64,000 nucleotides of DNA from the NCBI GenBank assembly GCA_029204225.1, contig CM055111.1:1996421-2060420 (forward strand), read 5' to 3'. This DNA is from Diphasiastrum complanatum. Lineage: Eukaryota > Streptophyta > Lycopodiopsida > Lycopodiales > Lycopodiaceae. The notes beneath the pieces are model-generated. The model was not told the DNA's origin. It saw nothing but the letters and a program-made list of their open reading frames with translations, and searched no databases. Every line of letters starts with the position of its first letter. Position 1 is the stretch's first letter. A program made the position numbers and the translations under genes. Below, one piece after another: positions 36,246 to 51,186 of this stretch.

Positions 36246-36825
36246 CGTGAGTCAACGACGAGTCAACAACGCGAATTAGGGATGGCGAGCTAGGGCGCAA
36301 GTTAGAGCGTGAGTCAAAGATGGCGAGTCAATTTTTTTTTTTAATTTTTAAAAATTATTATTTTTTTCGCGAGTTAGGGATAGCAAGTCAGAACATGATT
36401 CAGAGCGCGATTCAGAGATGGCGAGTCAAAGATGGAGAGTCCAAGGTGAGTCAACAATGCGAGTCAGGGATGGTGAGTCAGGGCACGAGTCATATATGGC
36501 AATTCAACAGTGCGAGTCAATTTTTTTTCTACAAGTCAGAGCGCGAGTCAAGAGCAAAAGACGGAAAATTAAAAATGAGCAGAAAATTTGAATTGACGAG
36601 TCAGGGCGTGAGTCAGAAAATTTGACTTGTTGATCTCCAGAATGGTAGTTCTGAGGCCTTTTGTCACTCTGTACTGATGGCGAGTCAAAAAAATTTCTTT
36701 TTGTGCTAGCCAAAATCTGACTTGCCGAGATCACAAAACAAGCCCAAAACTCTGCTCTGCTCATTGAAAAAGTGGCGAGTCAAAAAGATGAAAAAAAAAC
36801 TAGAGGGCGAGTCAAAAACCTGTGA
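36246..36825. repeat. GAGTCA-rich degenerate array in element leader
   Basis: Sixteen exact GAGTCA words plus variants (CAAGTCA, GATTCA, GAGTCC) lie in about 580 bp, many inside GGCGAGTCAAAGATGG-like units. T-rich runs interrupt it. Confidence 0.8.
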
Positions 36826-36890
36826 AAAATGAGAGAAAATAGCAAATAAATACAAACTAAAATCCACTCATAAGACTGTTTAGCATCGCC

Positions 36891-36908
36891 TCCCGGACAA
36901 CGGTGCCA
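36891..36908 (-). other. Gypsy-3 primer-binding site (tRNA-Asp type)
   Basis: The minus strand reads TGGCACCGTTGTCCGGGA, close to TGGCGCCGTTGCCGGGGA, six bases from the LTR end. Confidence 0.75.
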
Positions 36909-36914
36909 AAAAAA

Positions 36915-37847
<933 letters not shown>

Positions 37848-37883
37848 ATCTCTCATTACAATTTACATTTGTGCATATCTATA

Positions 37884-37884
<1 letters not shown>

Positions 37885-37937
<53 letters not shown>
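37885..37937. repeat. (AT)n microsatellite
   Basis: About 26 AT units, starting with a CTATAT repeat. Confidence 0.95.
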
Positions 37938-41040
<3,103 letters not shown>

Positions 41041-41091
41041 TTATGCGTGTTTTTTTTTGTAGACAAGTGCAAAACTCCAAGAAGTGCAATG

Positions 41092-41214
41092 CTCACTCGA
41101 GAAAATGGGCAAAGCATAGAATTGGAATGAGCATTATTTTTCAAAAATCAAGTCTCACTTTGAGAAAATCGGCAAAGCAAAGAAATGGAATCGGCATTAC
41201 TTCTCAAAAATCAA
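41092..41214. repeat. 61-bp tandem duplication
   Basis: The two halves share GAGAAAATNGGCAAAGCA, GGAATNNGCATTA and TCTCAAAAATCAA. Confidence 0.8.
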
Positions 41215-41479
41215 TATCAGGAATTTTTTGATGATTTTGTTTGTAGGCACATAAACAGCATGATAGTGCTTAAAAAATAGAGAAGCTTCAAAATTGCGTC
41301 TTCTTTTAAGGATAGCTCAAAAAAGGTTGCCCACAGCACTGGTGCAAAAATCCAAGCCCAGAAGCCGCTGTCGTGACTCGTGACTCGTGGAATTCTTAAG
41401 ACTGTTACGTACATTCATGATGGATCTACTGCAATTTATAATGGACATAAAGATCAGCGAAGGAGGATTAGCGGAGGAG

Positions 41480-42075
41480 GATTCCGGACTCCAAAATCGG
41501 ATTGGGTTGGTCAGATACACGAGTCTGTGGTGCCCACTCCATCTCTTCACACCCTGACTCCTCACACACGCTACAGCCCACCTCCACTCCACGCCGCATG
41601 CCCACGCCACGCATTGTCCCACCACCTCTGCTGGTGCAGCATGCCATGCCCTACAGTAAGTACCACACACACACTTTCTCGCTACCCAGTCAGTGCTTTC
41701 CCTCTAAGCTCCAGCCTCTCGCTTGAGAGATCAGCTTATCCGTCCCATTTCCTTGTAGTTTTCCGCATGCTTCTTCCACTCGAGTCTATTCCAGGATCCA
41801 CGAGAAGGTGGCGGAGGTTGCAGGGCAAGGAAGGACGTCCGGTCGCGAGCTAGCTAGCCCACACACACGCACACACACATGCCAAATCTATAGATGCTTT
41901 CAAGCTGTAATAATCAGTCGGTGAGGTGGGGGCCGTGCGCAGCCGTGGCCTAAGCCGCCTCAGTCGTCGTTGCTGATTTTTCTTCTTTCCGTAGCTGCTT
42001 TTTCTTCGCTTCGTGGCACTGCCCAGCTGAGCCAAGCTTGCTGCTAGCCTCGTCTCTTTCTCAGTGCACACTGGA
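41480..42075. promoter_or_regulatory. GC-rich, CpG-containing island
   Basis: The stretch is much richer in C and CpG than its AT-rich flanks, with CA-rich runs (CACACACACGCACACACACA near 41860) and pyrimidine-rich parts. Both strands carry open frames here (157 codons +, 73 codons -), but they lack recognisable motifs and look compositional. A promoter/5'-UTR of a lost or very distant gene is possible; no gene body follows. Confidence 0.3.
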
Positions 42076-42949
42076 CTGCACTGTATGTGGGTTGCTTCAA
42101 TTTAACTACTATTTTTCCTTTTGCTAGATATTGACTCTCATTTGGATTCCTTATTTTGAGCTTTGCCACGATAATATATTGCGACAATTTGCTAAAAGTT
42201 GAGTTGTCGTTATTAGGTGACTTTGAGAATTATAACGACTTTTTCTTTCTCAATTGCAACGATTATTTTTCTATCTTTCAACTATTTGAAGGCTCATTGA
42301 GCTTGCCACCGCTAACTTACTAGCTCACTCTTGCAAGGCTTATTGGGATATATCACATCACCTTGTTCTTGGGTGTGCTTGTAAAGACTAGCCAGAGCCA
42401 TGTCACATCACCTTGTTTTTGGAAGTGCTTGTAAAGGCTAGAGCCTAGGTGTTTCATAACCTTGTTATAATTTCCCTTTGACAACATTAAGGGTTTTTGG
42501 CATTGTGTGCCACGGAGTAAGCTCTTGTGATCATACCTCAAAGTTGCGTGATGAGTTTAAATCGACAACTATTTTTTTAAGTCGTTATAGATTGTTATTT
42601 CCTATCTGTTTTTTTAATTATCTAACATCTAAGTTATTCTTTCATTTTGAGACAAAGCTTGTTGTGGCCTCAAATATCACCTCCTTTTTTTTAAGTTTTT
42701 GTTGCTCCATCATATTACTTTGAATTTTTTTTACTGTTATTGAAATCATACTTGAAGACAACATGCATCTCCCTTTCATACTACATTGCTTCTTTGTATG
42801 CTATGGTGTGGCGTTTTGATATGTGATTATTCATCATATGGCATGGAAGCCCTATTGCTCAAAGTGCCTAAAGGATCCAAATCCAAAAACATTCAAAAAA
42901 CATCAAAATACAAAAATAGTCCCTCCAATACATCTTTCTCAAATATTCA
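42076..42949. other. AT-rich intergenic DNA with a short tandem duplication
   Basis: A 50-60-bp duplication (about 42351-42460) repeats CACATCACCTTGTT and TGTGCTTGTAAAG/AGTGCTTGTAAAG. No gene is seen. Confidence 0.5.
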
Positions 42950-44705
42950 TTTGTAAATCACAAGGGAGAGGAGAAAGTTATAGATGTCGCATCAATTCCT
43001 GATATTGCATCAAGTTTGAATCTCGACTCTATTCAAATCAACGATTTGGAAGACAACTCGACACAGCCATCGCAACAGCAACCAAAACAGCCAATTCTTC
43101 AAAGATAGAATTGAAACGGATTATCTCCCGATAGATTTATCGACAACACCATAGCCACTTGTTACTTTGTCGAGGAGCCAATTAAAGCAATTTGTAGTCT
43201 AGATGCAGATCAATGGAAAGAAATGATGGACGGAGTATATCAATATCTTATCAAAAACCAGACATGGACTATTACAGACCTACCAGCTAGTAAGAATATC
43301 ATTTCTTGTAAACGGGTTTATCGAATCAAGTACAAAGCCGATGGATCAGTTGATCAATGGAAGGCAAGATTAGTCACTAGATTAGACTTTTACTTTCATT
43401 TGCAGCAGTGGCAGATCTAGAGATTCACCAAATGGATGTACAAATAGCTTTTTTTACATGGAATTATCGAAGAAGACATGTATATGTCTCACCCTGAAGC
43501 CTACGAGTTGGAGGGAAGCACCCATCAGGTATGCAAACTTCAAAAGCTCTCTATGGACTTAAACATTCATCTCGTGCATGGTTTCATCAAATGATCAATG
43601 AATTTTTTATTTAACAAGGCTTGATACCAAGTTCAACTGATTGTAATGTCTACTACAAATCAGTGAATTCATCTTTCGTTATCATCACATCATATGTTGA
43701 CGACACATTACTATTTAGTAATGACATTCGAATGTTGAAGGATGTCAAAAATATGTTATAGAATGAATTTGATATGACAAATTTAGGAGAGACCCATTTC
43801 AACCCTGGTATACAAATTTTTCAAAGATCGTGATCATAGATTGATTTACATCAGTCAGCAAAGGTACATTCGTAACTTGCTATTCAAATATCAAATGGTC
43901 GAATGTAAATCAGCCAAAACTCCAATATATCCAGGTCTGAAGTATTAAAAGGACTAGTGTCCTTGGTCTTTCAAAGAAGTCAAACAAAAGAAACAATATT
44001 CTTATCATTCTATTATTGGTTTTCTCATGTATGTCATGGTATGTACTAGATCTAACATTGCTTATTCAGTTAATACACTAAGCCAATACATGTCAAATCT
44101 AGGTTTCATTCATTGAAAAGTTCTACTTAAAGTTCTTCGATATTCACAATCAACACAGAATTATTGCATTTGTTATGCTGGAAATTTGAATGATGTTTCG
44201 AATGACCATGTTGATTTATTTCAAGGTTTTATAGATGTAGATTAGGCTGGAGATGTTGACAGCAGAAAGTCGACATCAGGATATGTCTTCATATTCAACA
44301 AAGGTCATGTCTCTTGGAACAGCAAGAAACAAAATTCGACTGTAGCATTTTCAACAAAGGCCGAATACATTGTCGTCACACATGCTGCAAAAAAAGCTAT
44401 TTGGTTAAGGCATCTATTGTCGGACATTAATCTTAGTCAGATATAAGCAACTTTCGTCTTTTGCAACAATCAGAATACAATTGCTTTATCTGTTAATTCC
44501 AAGTTCCCGGAGCAAACACATTGAGATAGAGTATTATTTCATCAGAGAAAAAGTACTCGAAAGGGAGATCATTCCAGTCTTTTGCATAACAGAGTTTATG
44601 ACAGAGGATATATTTATTTTAGCACTATCATTCAACAATCATTCTAAGTATAGCAGTATGCTCAACTTAATACCTCGATTTTTATGAGTTCACATTAAGG
44701 GGGAG
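42950..44705 (+). mobile_element. Copia-2: 3' half of a Ty1/copia element
   Basis: The segment starts inside the integrase-RT linker and runs through RT (QWKEMMDGVYQYLIKNQTWT, YVDDTLLFSND, RYIRNLLFKYQMVECKSAKT) and RNase H (AGDVDSRKSTSGYVFIF, STKAEYIVVTHAAKKAIWLR). It ends at a polypurine tract, AAGGGGGAG, at 44697-44705. Stops and frameshifts are frequent. The gag-protease-integrase half is absent. Sequence resembles Copia-1. Confidence 0.9.
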
Positions 44706-44855
44706 TGTTAGATTTCATTCTTGAAATCATTTTGCAATGTGGAACTACTCTGCAGTTTTACTTGCATTGTGAAGACAGTGTCGAAGGTTTCGAGATCGTT
44801 TGCAGAAATACACGTATTGTCGACACAGAGTCGAATTAATTGTCGAGGGTTACTA
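44706..44855 (+). repeat. Copia-2 3' LTR, first 150 bp in normal orientation
   Basis: It starts TGTTAGATTTCATTC right after the polypurine tract and ends at about 44855, where the rest of the LTR continues inverted. Confidence 0.8.
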
Positions 44856-45535
44856 TGTTGGAAGGAGGAATGAGTCAATTCAATAAGTCGAAGCCTATGG
44901 ACAAACTTTTGAGTGCAGCGAAATGAGCCTTCTTTCTTAGTGCATAACTATGCCTATCAATAATTGAACAAAGCTATAATGACAATTGTCACGTTTCATC
45001 TTTTAGCAACTAACTTTGAAATTATTAGTACTAAAGTGATTTCATAGCTAAACGTTTTAGAATGAGAAGTGATATATAAAATATTGCAGCATTGAAGTAT
45101 TCAACATATCACATGAAACAATAAGATATTTATCATTTATAAATGACTACAGAGAAGTATACATTCTGACATGATACTGAACACAATAAGAAAATAGATT
45201 GATTCAACAGTAGCATGTACAAATCATATGATGAGAGCACAAAGCAATAGCGGATAAAACCGTGTATTCTAGACTATCTCTGAGTAATAGAAAACTCTGT
45301 CCATCGATGCACTTCCGCTAGTAAGCAGTAAGCGCTAATAGCAATACTCTAATAGAGCTCTGGAAAAAAAAACTTTCTAGAGACTTATAGAAGTCTTTAA
45401 CGATCAGTTATTTATACTAAACCTGCTCAAGGATATCTGGTAGGACAGCTAATCAGGTCATAGATCGCAATTGGCAGTTAGTCGTAATGTGTTGTCATCC
45501 ATCCACATTAGAGAAACTTAGAGCCCGACAAGGGC
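44856..45535 (-). repeat. Copia-2 3' LTR remainder, inverted
   Basis: On the minus strand this matches 4875-5582, the Copia-1 5' LTR minus its first ~110 bp, up to the terminal CCAACA (TGTTGG at 44856 on plus). Shared words include GCGCTTACTRCTTA, TTACTCAGAGATAG, TTTCAAAGTTAGTT and TTGATAGGC. It holds the palindrome TGACAATTGTCA (44980-44991). Confidence 0.85.
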
Positions 45536-45985
45536 CTTTGAAAAAAATGTTTTTTTATCTTTTTATCTTTTTTTCGTTGCCATGTGGACCAATGGAAACC
45601 TTAACTTCGGGGTTCTACGTAACGTAAAATTTTTCAAATATAAATAAAATAAAAACTTTTTAAATATATTGTTGTTTTGTCGGACAGCATGTGGAAATGC
45701 TATTGGTTGATGAGGCCTGCCCTTCCAGCTCATCACTGCTCGAAGAAACCCAAAAATATTGAAAATGAATATGACAGATGGTTGAGATGAGAAAATCGAT
45801 GTACCATTAATGTATATGCATTGTCAAACCATGGTTAACAAGGTAAACCATAGTTAATTTGTGGCGCCGAATAGATTAGTGTTTCAAATTTTCGCCAACA
45901 CTTTTTCTCAGATTCATGGCTTTTTGTCTACGCAAATTTTCAGATTCATAGTTCATTGTTTCAGATTTTTGCATGCAAATTATGA
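45536..45985. other. Flank between Copia-2 and the interrupted gene
   Basis: AT-rich with no element domains. It would contain the promoter and 5' UTR of the gene starting at 45986. No clear TATA box. Confidence 0.4.
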
Positions 45986-46445
45986 ATGGCGCCGTCAAGG
46001 AAGCCGTGCTTCTCAATCGACTATGTGCTTCTATTAAACGAGACAGATGATAATGGATTATGGGTGCCAAGAAAATATTCAGAAAACTATTGGGTTTTGA
46101 TGCATCCATCATCAAGAGGAGCATTTCGAAAAAGAAAAAAGTCAAAACTATCATTTCGATCTTATTGGAAGGCCAGAATTTTGGATTTCAGAACATCACC
46201 AAGAGGAAAATCTATTTCTGAAATTTTAGTCCAACATGTATATATGCATTCAGAGATAGATGTGCAAGGATTCAACCGTCAGGATCACAAAAAAAACAAC
46301 TCTGAGTATTGATATTTCTGATACTTTGATTTTTGACATTCATAAATATCTAATAGTAAATTTGCCAACCTGATCATTTTTATCCTGCAGATTTATATTT
46401 ATCCAGCATAAATGAATGGGAGCCGAGTGGATCTTTAGCAGGTGT
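45986..46445 (+). pseudogene. Unrecognised gene, 5' part, interrupted by an LTR element
   Basis: ATG at 45986 opens a frame (MAPSRKPCFSIDYVLLLNET, GLWVPRKYSENYWVLMHPSS, RKRKKSKLSF). A possible exon is 45986-46277, whose donor (C|GTCAGG) is weak. The next exon begins after TTTTATCCTGCAG at 46391 (LYLSSINEWEPSGSLAG), in matching phase, and is broken at 46445 by an LTR element. The frame resumes in register at 50596. I do not recognise the protein. It may be a host gene or a gene of another transposon. Confidence 0.5.
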
Positions 46446-47680
46446 TGTAGCGCAGGCATCCCAAAGGGAGCCGGGAACCACGACTTAGCTTCCCAACCTT
46501 CAACTCTTGCCATCCAAACCCACTTGACATACAAGCAGCCAACTCGCCAACAACGATCAGACTTAACCAACTTGAAGTTCCGAAAACCAACATTGAGATC
46601 CAACCTGGCGCCATGCCAGATCGGGGATCCCGATGTGGGTGACTTCCCTCCAAGCAAGCCGCTCGACATACATCAAACTTAACCGACTCGAAGCTTCGTT
46701 ACAAACGAGTAACATCCATTCCAAGCAAGCGATCTGACTTACATCAGACTTAACCAACTGAAAGCTTCGTCACGAGTGCTGGAAGCCAACCTGGCGCCAC
46801 GCCAGACTGGACAGCCATAAACAGGTAACATCCACCCAAGCAAGCCATCCAGCTCAGCCGACAGGTTAGAGCCCGTTCCCCAAGAGCTTAACCCATTCAC
46901 GTTCATGCAAGGAACACTCAGAACCACAAGCCGCAACAGATATGAAAACAACCAGTTCCTGGACCAAATGGTCCCGACAGCATACGCTGGCACCACGAAC
47001 CGAATGGTCCCGACAGCATACCGCTGGCGTCCCAGGATACGACCCTCAGCTATGTGCCAAGTTAAAAATTTTGAAAGCGGCCTTACAACTGGCGCTTTTA
47101 CCGAACACTGAAACCCAGAAGGTAATCAGAGTCAGTTTGAGAAAAATCCCACTTTATTGATAAATCTGAGAAGGTTACATTTCAAGTGTGTGACCGACCC
47201 TAGTCTCCGGGGCGCTAGCATGCCAAGGCGAGAGCCATGACAACATTCCAGCAAGGGAGGCTGAGACTTGGTTGGAGCTCGTCTTGAGTCGCAACCCGCA
47301 CTCCCCTATAGTATTGGTGTGATTCGGCACCTCCCCTCATACCAAGCACTCTACCCAAGCTGGTAAAGCACGTTTTTCTCTCTCTAGAATTTTCTCTTTC
47401 TAGAAAGTCATTTTCTCTCTCTAGATTTTATTGATCCTCAGGCTTCCTTTAATCATGCCTAGATCGTGTGAGGTGATTGCACATCGATCTGAGCTCTCTG
47501 GACTCCGCTAGAACCGATCAAAGATTTTCAGCCAAAGGAACTTGGCACCGGCTGGATTCTGGTCACAGTGGCGCCGGGAGCGGCGCCGGCGCCGTTGGCG
47601 CCGGGAGCAGCAGGGGCGCTGCTGGTGCCGGGGACATAGTTGGCGCCGGAAGTAAAGCTTGTAAAGGTAGCTTTACAACA
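46446..47680 (-). repeat. LTR-X 3' LTR (1235 bp)
   Basis: On the minus strand it is TGTTGTAAAGC...GCGCTACA and aligns over its length with the plus-strand LTR at 60324-61568. Near its start (plus-strand 47565-47652) it carries a cluster of GGCGCC palindromes. The sense-strand signal AATAAAG lies near 47155. A purine-rich PPT-like GGTGGGGTGGA directly precedes the LTR on the minus strand (plus 47681-47694). Short frames inside are by-products. Confidence 0.9.
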
Positions 47681-47694
47681 TCCACCCCACCTTT

Positions 47695-49920
47695 ATAAAA
47701 TCTGATGTCCTCATCAGATGTCAGATTAAAGAAAAGGTGTCTCCCAATTAAAATAACTATACATTTAAGCTACTTGGCACAGTACTCAATTTACTGGCCA
47801 CTTTTTATTAACATTGAAGCTGGCACACCACAAGTCGGAGGCTCAGCTCTTTGTACTGAAAAATTACATAACTTGAAAATATATCTTTGTCTGGGAAAAG
47901 CGTAGATTTGATATCGCTTTCATAAAACCCGAGAACCTTATTAACTGGTGATAGAGGCCTTTCTTTGAAATGTTCGCCCCTGTCGCTTCTGACTTTCGAC
48001 TTTGGAACTCCTTTGAGCTCCTGATTTGTCCTTGATGCACTTTGTGTTGAGCTCCTTGAGCTCCAGATTTGTTCAGTTCCGCACAAGTATCAAGGCTCCC
48101 TGAGCCGAAGGATTTATCGTTTGATTGCCCACTTTATGGTCCACTTCGTGCCTTGTTGCTTCTGCACCTTGATTTCTCTCCTTGTCCAGCCTGATCTTGA
48201 TACTTTTCCATCTTGGCTCTTTAAGGTAGGCAAAGATTGAGTACTCCGCAATGCACCTCTCACTTAGCTTGAAGTAGCTCTTTGAATCAGCCCAAATGTA
48301 ACCATTGACCTCGTGGAAAGCCAAAGGGTCGCACCAGTTTGATCCGCATCCGAACTATCTCTTCGCGTTTGTTTGAAGCAACATGTCCGTCGCGCAAAAC
48401 TTGACTTTCACAATTCCATCACTGGTCAGTTGCCTCACTGTCAAAACAAGAAGTGTACATCAAGCTTGGCTTCAAGTAGCTCTCTTTGAATCAGAAACAT
48501 GCACCCAGAGTTTGCACTAATCTGATCTCAACGCGAACTGTCCCTTAGCGTCCGTTCGAAATACCAAGTCTCTCATGCAAGACTCAACTTTCACAGTTCC
48601 TTCATTGATCAGCTGCCTTACACGTAACACAAGCCAGCGTACTCATATGTTTTCTCATCATTGCTGGTCCAGAGAAAGCCTATAACAAACTTTCCTTTCC
48701 ACAACAAAAACTTGTCAACTTATTAGGTCCAAAGTTCGCCAGTCTCCTCGTGTGAGTATGGCTAGGTCACCTTGAATTTGCCCCCATTTTGATCAACTTT
48801 CATTCAAAATTTGCCCCAAGACAGAGGTGTGTGTGATAGTTCCCCTCCACTTAATAAATCAGCTGATCGGACTTAGAGTAGAGTTCTTCGGACAAAAAGC
48901 CTTTCCAACACTTTGCTTCCCATCTGCTAGGATTATGGCTCTATCCAACTTGTTGCCAATCTCTGAAGAGGATCCTAGTCTTTTCCCCTTTGAGGAAAAA
49001 CCCAACTGATACTGGATATCACTCATGCTCAGTGAGTTTCAGTTCCGAAGGTGGCCGTCCCAAAATGAAGACCAACTGCTATAGAAGATCTCCCCTGAAA
49101 TTGCCCTTTCCAACTTTTGACTTCCTGCTTGCGTCTGGTGGGCATTGTCGCAAATGAAACTAACCCAAGAAATAGGCTAGCCATCCATCCTTTGCAAACA
49201 TTGAGTCATTTCGTTGTCGTTCACGTGCGAGTACTTGAATTGCAAATCCGCCACACAGATTCTGGATATCGCCCATGCTCAGTGAGTTTTAGTTCCGAAG
49301 GTGGCCGTCCCAAAATGAAGACCAACTGCTCCATAGAAGATCTCCCCTGAAATGGCCCTTTCCAACTTTTGACTTCCTGCTTGCGTCTGGTGGGCGTTGT
49401 CGCAAATGAAACTAACCCAAGAAACAGACTAGCCATCCATCCTTTGCAAACATTGAGTCGTTTCGTTGTCGTTCACGTGTGAGTACTTGAACTGCAAATC
49501 CGCCCCACAGATTCTGTAGTCCTCTTTGTTTGATGGTATCAGCCTTCAAAAGAAAAGGTTCCTTCTCGAGCCATCAGCTCCTTGTATCACAAGCAATCAT
49601 GCAAACCAGGCAAAGCACGAGTACTAAGACTCACCACGAATACATACAAGTAAGACACTCATGCAGGTATACTAACAAGTAACAAAGACAAGGTCCCCCT
49701 TTGAGATGGTCCTGCCAACGGACCTTTGCCTGGCCGCGCCCATACAAATCGATCACGGAATCAGCCCACATAGGACACCCCTCCAACCATCCGTGCTTTC
49801 ACCATTAAGCAGCACATTGCCTCAGTCACGCCCCACCACTTTTTGGTCGATAGCTATCCTGCACCGGCAGCTAACCACCCGTGTTTTACACCCGAATTCG
49901 AGCAGCATCTCTGTATCAAT
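47695..49920 (-). other. LTR-X internal region, non-coding
   Basis: It is the reverse complement of 62405-64000 over most of its length. A 250-bp unit is tandemly duplicated here (49012-49261 and 49262-49516) but single in the other copy (about 62700-62960). An older, about 230-bp duplication (48340-48470 and 48530-48640) is present in both. No frame has retroviral motifs. A plus-strand segment at 47890-47930 resembles the exon-like segment at 32803. Confidence 0.85.
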
Positions 49921-50595
49921 GCGCCACGGACCGAATGGTCGCGACGGCATACCACTAGCGTCCCGGGATACGACCCTCAGCTATGTGCCAAGTGAAAAAT
50001 TTTGAAAGCGGCCTTACAACTGGCGCTTTTACCGAACACTGAAACCCAGAAGGTAATCAGAGTCAGTTTGAGAAAAATCCCACTTTATTGATAAATCTGA
50101 GAAGGTTACATTTCAAGTGTGTGACCGACCCTAGTCTCCGGGGCGCTAGCATACCAAGGCGAGAGCCATGACAACATTCCAGCAAGGGAGGCTGAGACTT
50201 GATTGGAGCTCGCCCTGAGTCGCAACCCGCACTCCCCTATAGTATTGGTGTGATTCGGCACCTCCCCTCATACCAAGCACTCTACCCAAGCTGGTAAAGC
50301 AAGTTTTTCTCTCTCTAGGATTTTCTCTTTCTAGAAAGTCATTTTCTCTCTCTAGATTTTATTGATCCCCAGGCTTCCTTTAATCATGCCTATATCGTGT
50401 GAGGTGATTGCACATCGATCTGAGCTCTCTGGACTCCGCTAGAACCGATCAAAGATTTTTAGCCATAGGAACTTGGCACCGGCTGGATTCTGGTCACAGT
50501 GGCGCCGGGAGCGGCGCCGGCGCCAACGGGGCGCTGCTGGCGCCAGGGACATAGCTGGCGCCAGAAGTAAAGCTTGTAAAGGTAGCTTTACAACA
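49921..50595 (-). repeat. LTR-X 5' LTR, truncated (675 bp)
   Basis: It matches the 3' LTR from the TGTTGTAAAGC end to GCGCCACGGACCG at about 49921, where homology stops. The remaining ~560 bp of LTR, the PBS and most leader repeats are deleted. The GGCGCC cluster here is shorter (50500-50565). Confidence 0.88.
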
Positions 50596-50859
50596 GGTGT
50601 GTTAGATGTTATTCACACTGATATTGGACAGCTGCAATATCGAGGTAGAACTGCAAAAAATCTAGCTGATAGTGGGATCTTTTTTTATGAATCAATGTAC
50701 ATTCTTGATACAAAAGAAAATTTTGGACAAATAGTACCAAATCCAATATCTAGTTTTGAAAGTGATCTATGGATTGCACTAGATGCTACAGTTTCAGAAT
50801 CATTTCGTTGCAAGATATATAAGGATGTAAACAATTCATTAAAAATGAGCATGGGATAA
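50596..50859 (+). pseudogene. Unrecognised gene, continuation after the LTR element
   Basis: Starting with the second GGTGT, the frame continues that of 46391-46445: VLDVIHTDIGQLQYRGRTAK, NLADSGIFFYESMYILDTKE, SSFESDLWIALDATVSES, CKIYKDVN, with TAA at 50857-50859. No stop occurs across the reconstructed junction. A further open frame lies at 50872-51186 (LSELMDEGWNKRSDGEIECR). A donor-like GTAAAC near 50829 means that the TAA need not be the gene's end. An antisense frame of 122 codons overlaps; the plus strand is preferred for the in-frame junction. Confidence 0.5.
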
Positions 50860-50871
50860 AAAACAGTCAAA

Positions 50872-51186
50872 TTGAGTTGGTTTATTTCCTTGAATATATT
50901 TGTGGATTTCTTTTCAAGTGTCAATGTACACAAAACTCCAACGATGTTTGTATGCAAAAATTTATCAGATAGTTTATTATCTGAACTTATGGATGAAGGC
51001 TGGAACAAAAGATCAGATGGAGAAATAGAATGCAGAATTAAAATGTCTTCCATGTGCTTCTGTTATCAAATTGAAAAACAAATGTTGAGCTTATGCTTCC
51101 ATTATCAAAGATGGAGAAAAAAAAATAAAGGTAAATGGGTGCCACTCGATCAAGACTTGGAAGCAAGTGGACATTCTCGTAAGTAG
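50872..51186 (+). CDS. Possible further exon of the interrupted gene
   Basis: A 104-codon open frame follows 12 bp after the stop of the preceding frame (MFVCKNLSDSLLSELMDEGW, KMSSMCFCYQIEKQ). A pyrimidine-rich acceptor-like TTTCTTTTCAAG lies inside it near 50920. No family is recognised. Confidence 0.3.
   Translation: MSWFISLNIFVDFFSSVNVHKTPTMFVCKNLSDSLLSELMDEGWNKRSDGEIECRIKMSSMCFCYQIEKQMLSLCFHYQRWRKKNKGKWVPLDQDLEASGHSRK

Larger units (their letters stand above)
46446..50595 (-). mobile_element. LTR-X: 4.15-kb LTR retroelement without recognisable ORFs
   Basis: Two LTR copies in minus orientation (46446-47680 and 49921-50595) flank about 2.2 kb with no gag, protease or RT. The whole is bounded by the 5-bp duplication GGTGT (46441-46445 and 50596-50600). 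The upstream (5') LTR is shortened, and the PBS and start of the internal region are lost with it. A second copy in plus orientation begins at 60324. ORF-less elements of this type, mobilised in trans, are known as LARDs. Confidence 0.88.

Noticed and set aside
41380-41853. 157-codon frame in the GC-rich island
   Set aside because: Low-complexity Ser/His/Pro composition, an overlapping frame on the other side, and no motif.
45876-46154. 92-codon minus-strand frame opposite the interrupted gene
   Set aside because: Shadow of the plus-strand frame, starting with a low-complexity Phe run; the plus strand continues in frame across the insertion.
46340-47160. Several 60-110-codon frames on both strands in the LTR at 46446-47680, and their counterparts at 60994-61752
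   Set aside because: They lie in LTRs, exist because the GC-rich sequence has few stops, and are not kept as a frame between copies.
49706-50005. 99-codon frame with Pro/Ser-rich sequence, also found at 62275-62517
   Set aside because: Antisense to the element and running through its leader repeat; similarity only reflects that both copies share DNA.
50685-51053. 122-codon minus-strand frame opposite the interrupted gene
   Set aside because: It does not continue across the insertion point, while the plus-strand frame does.
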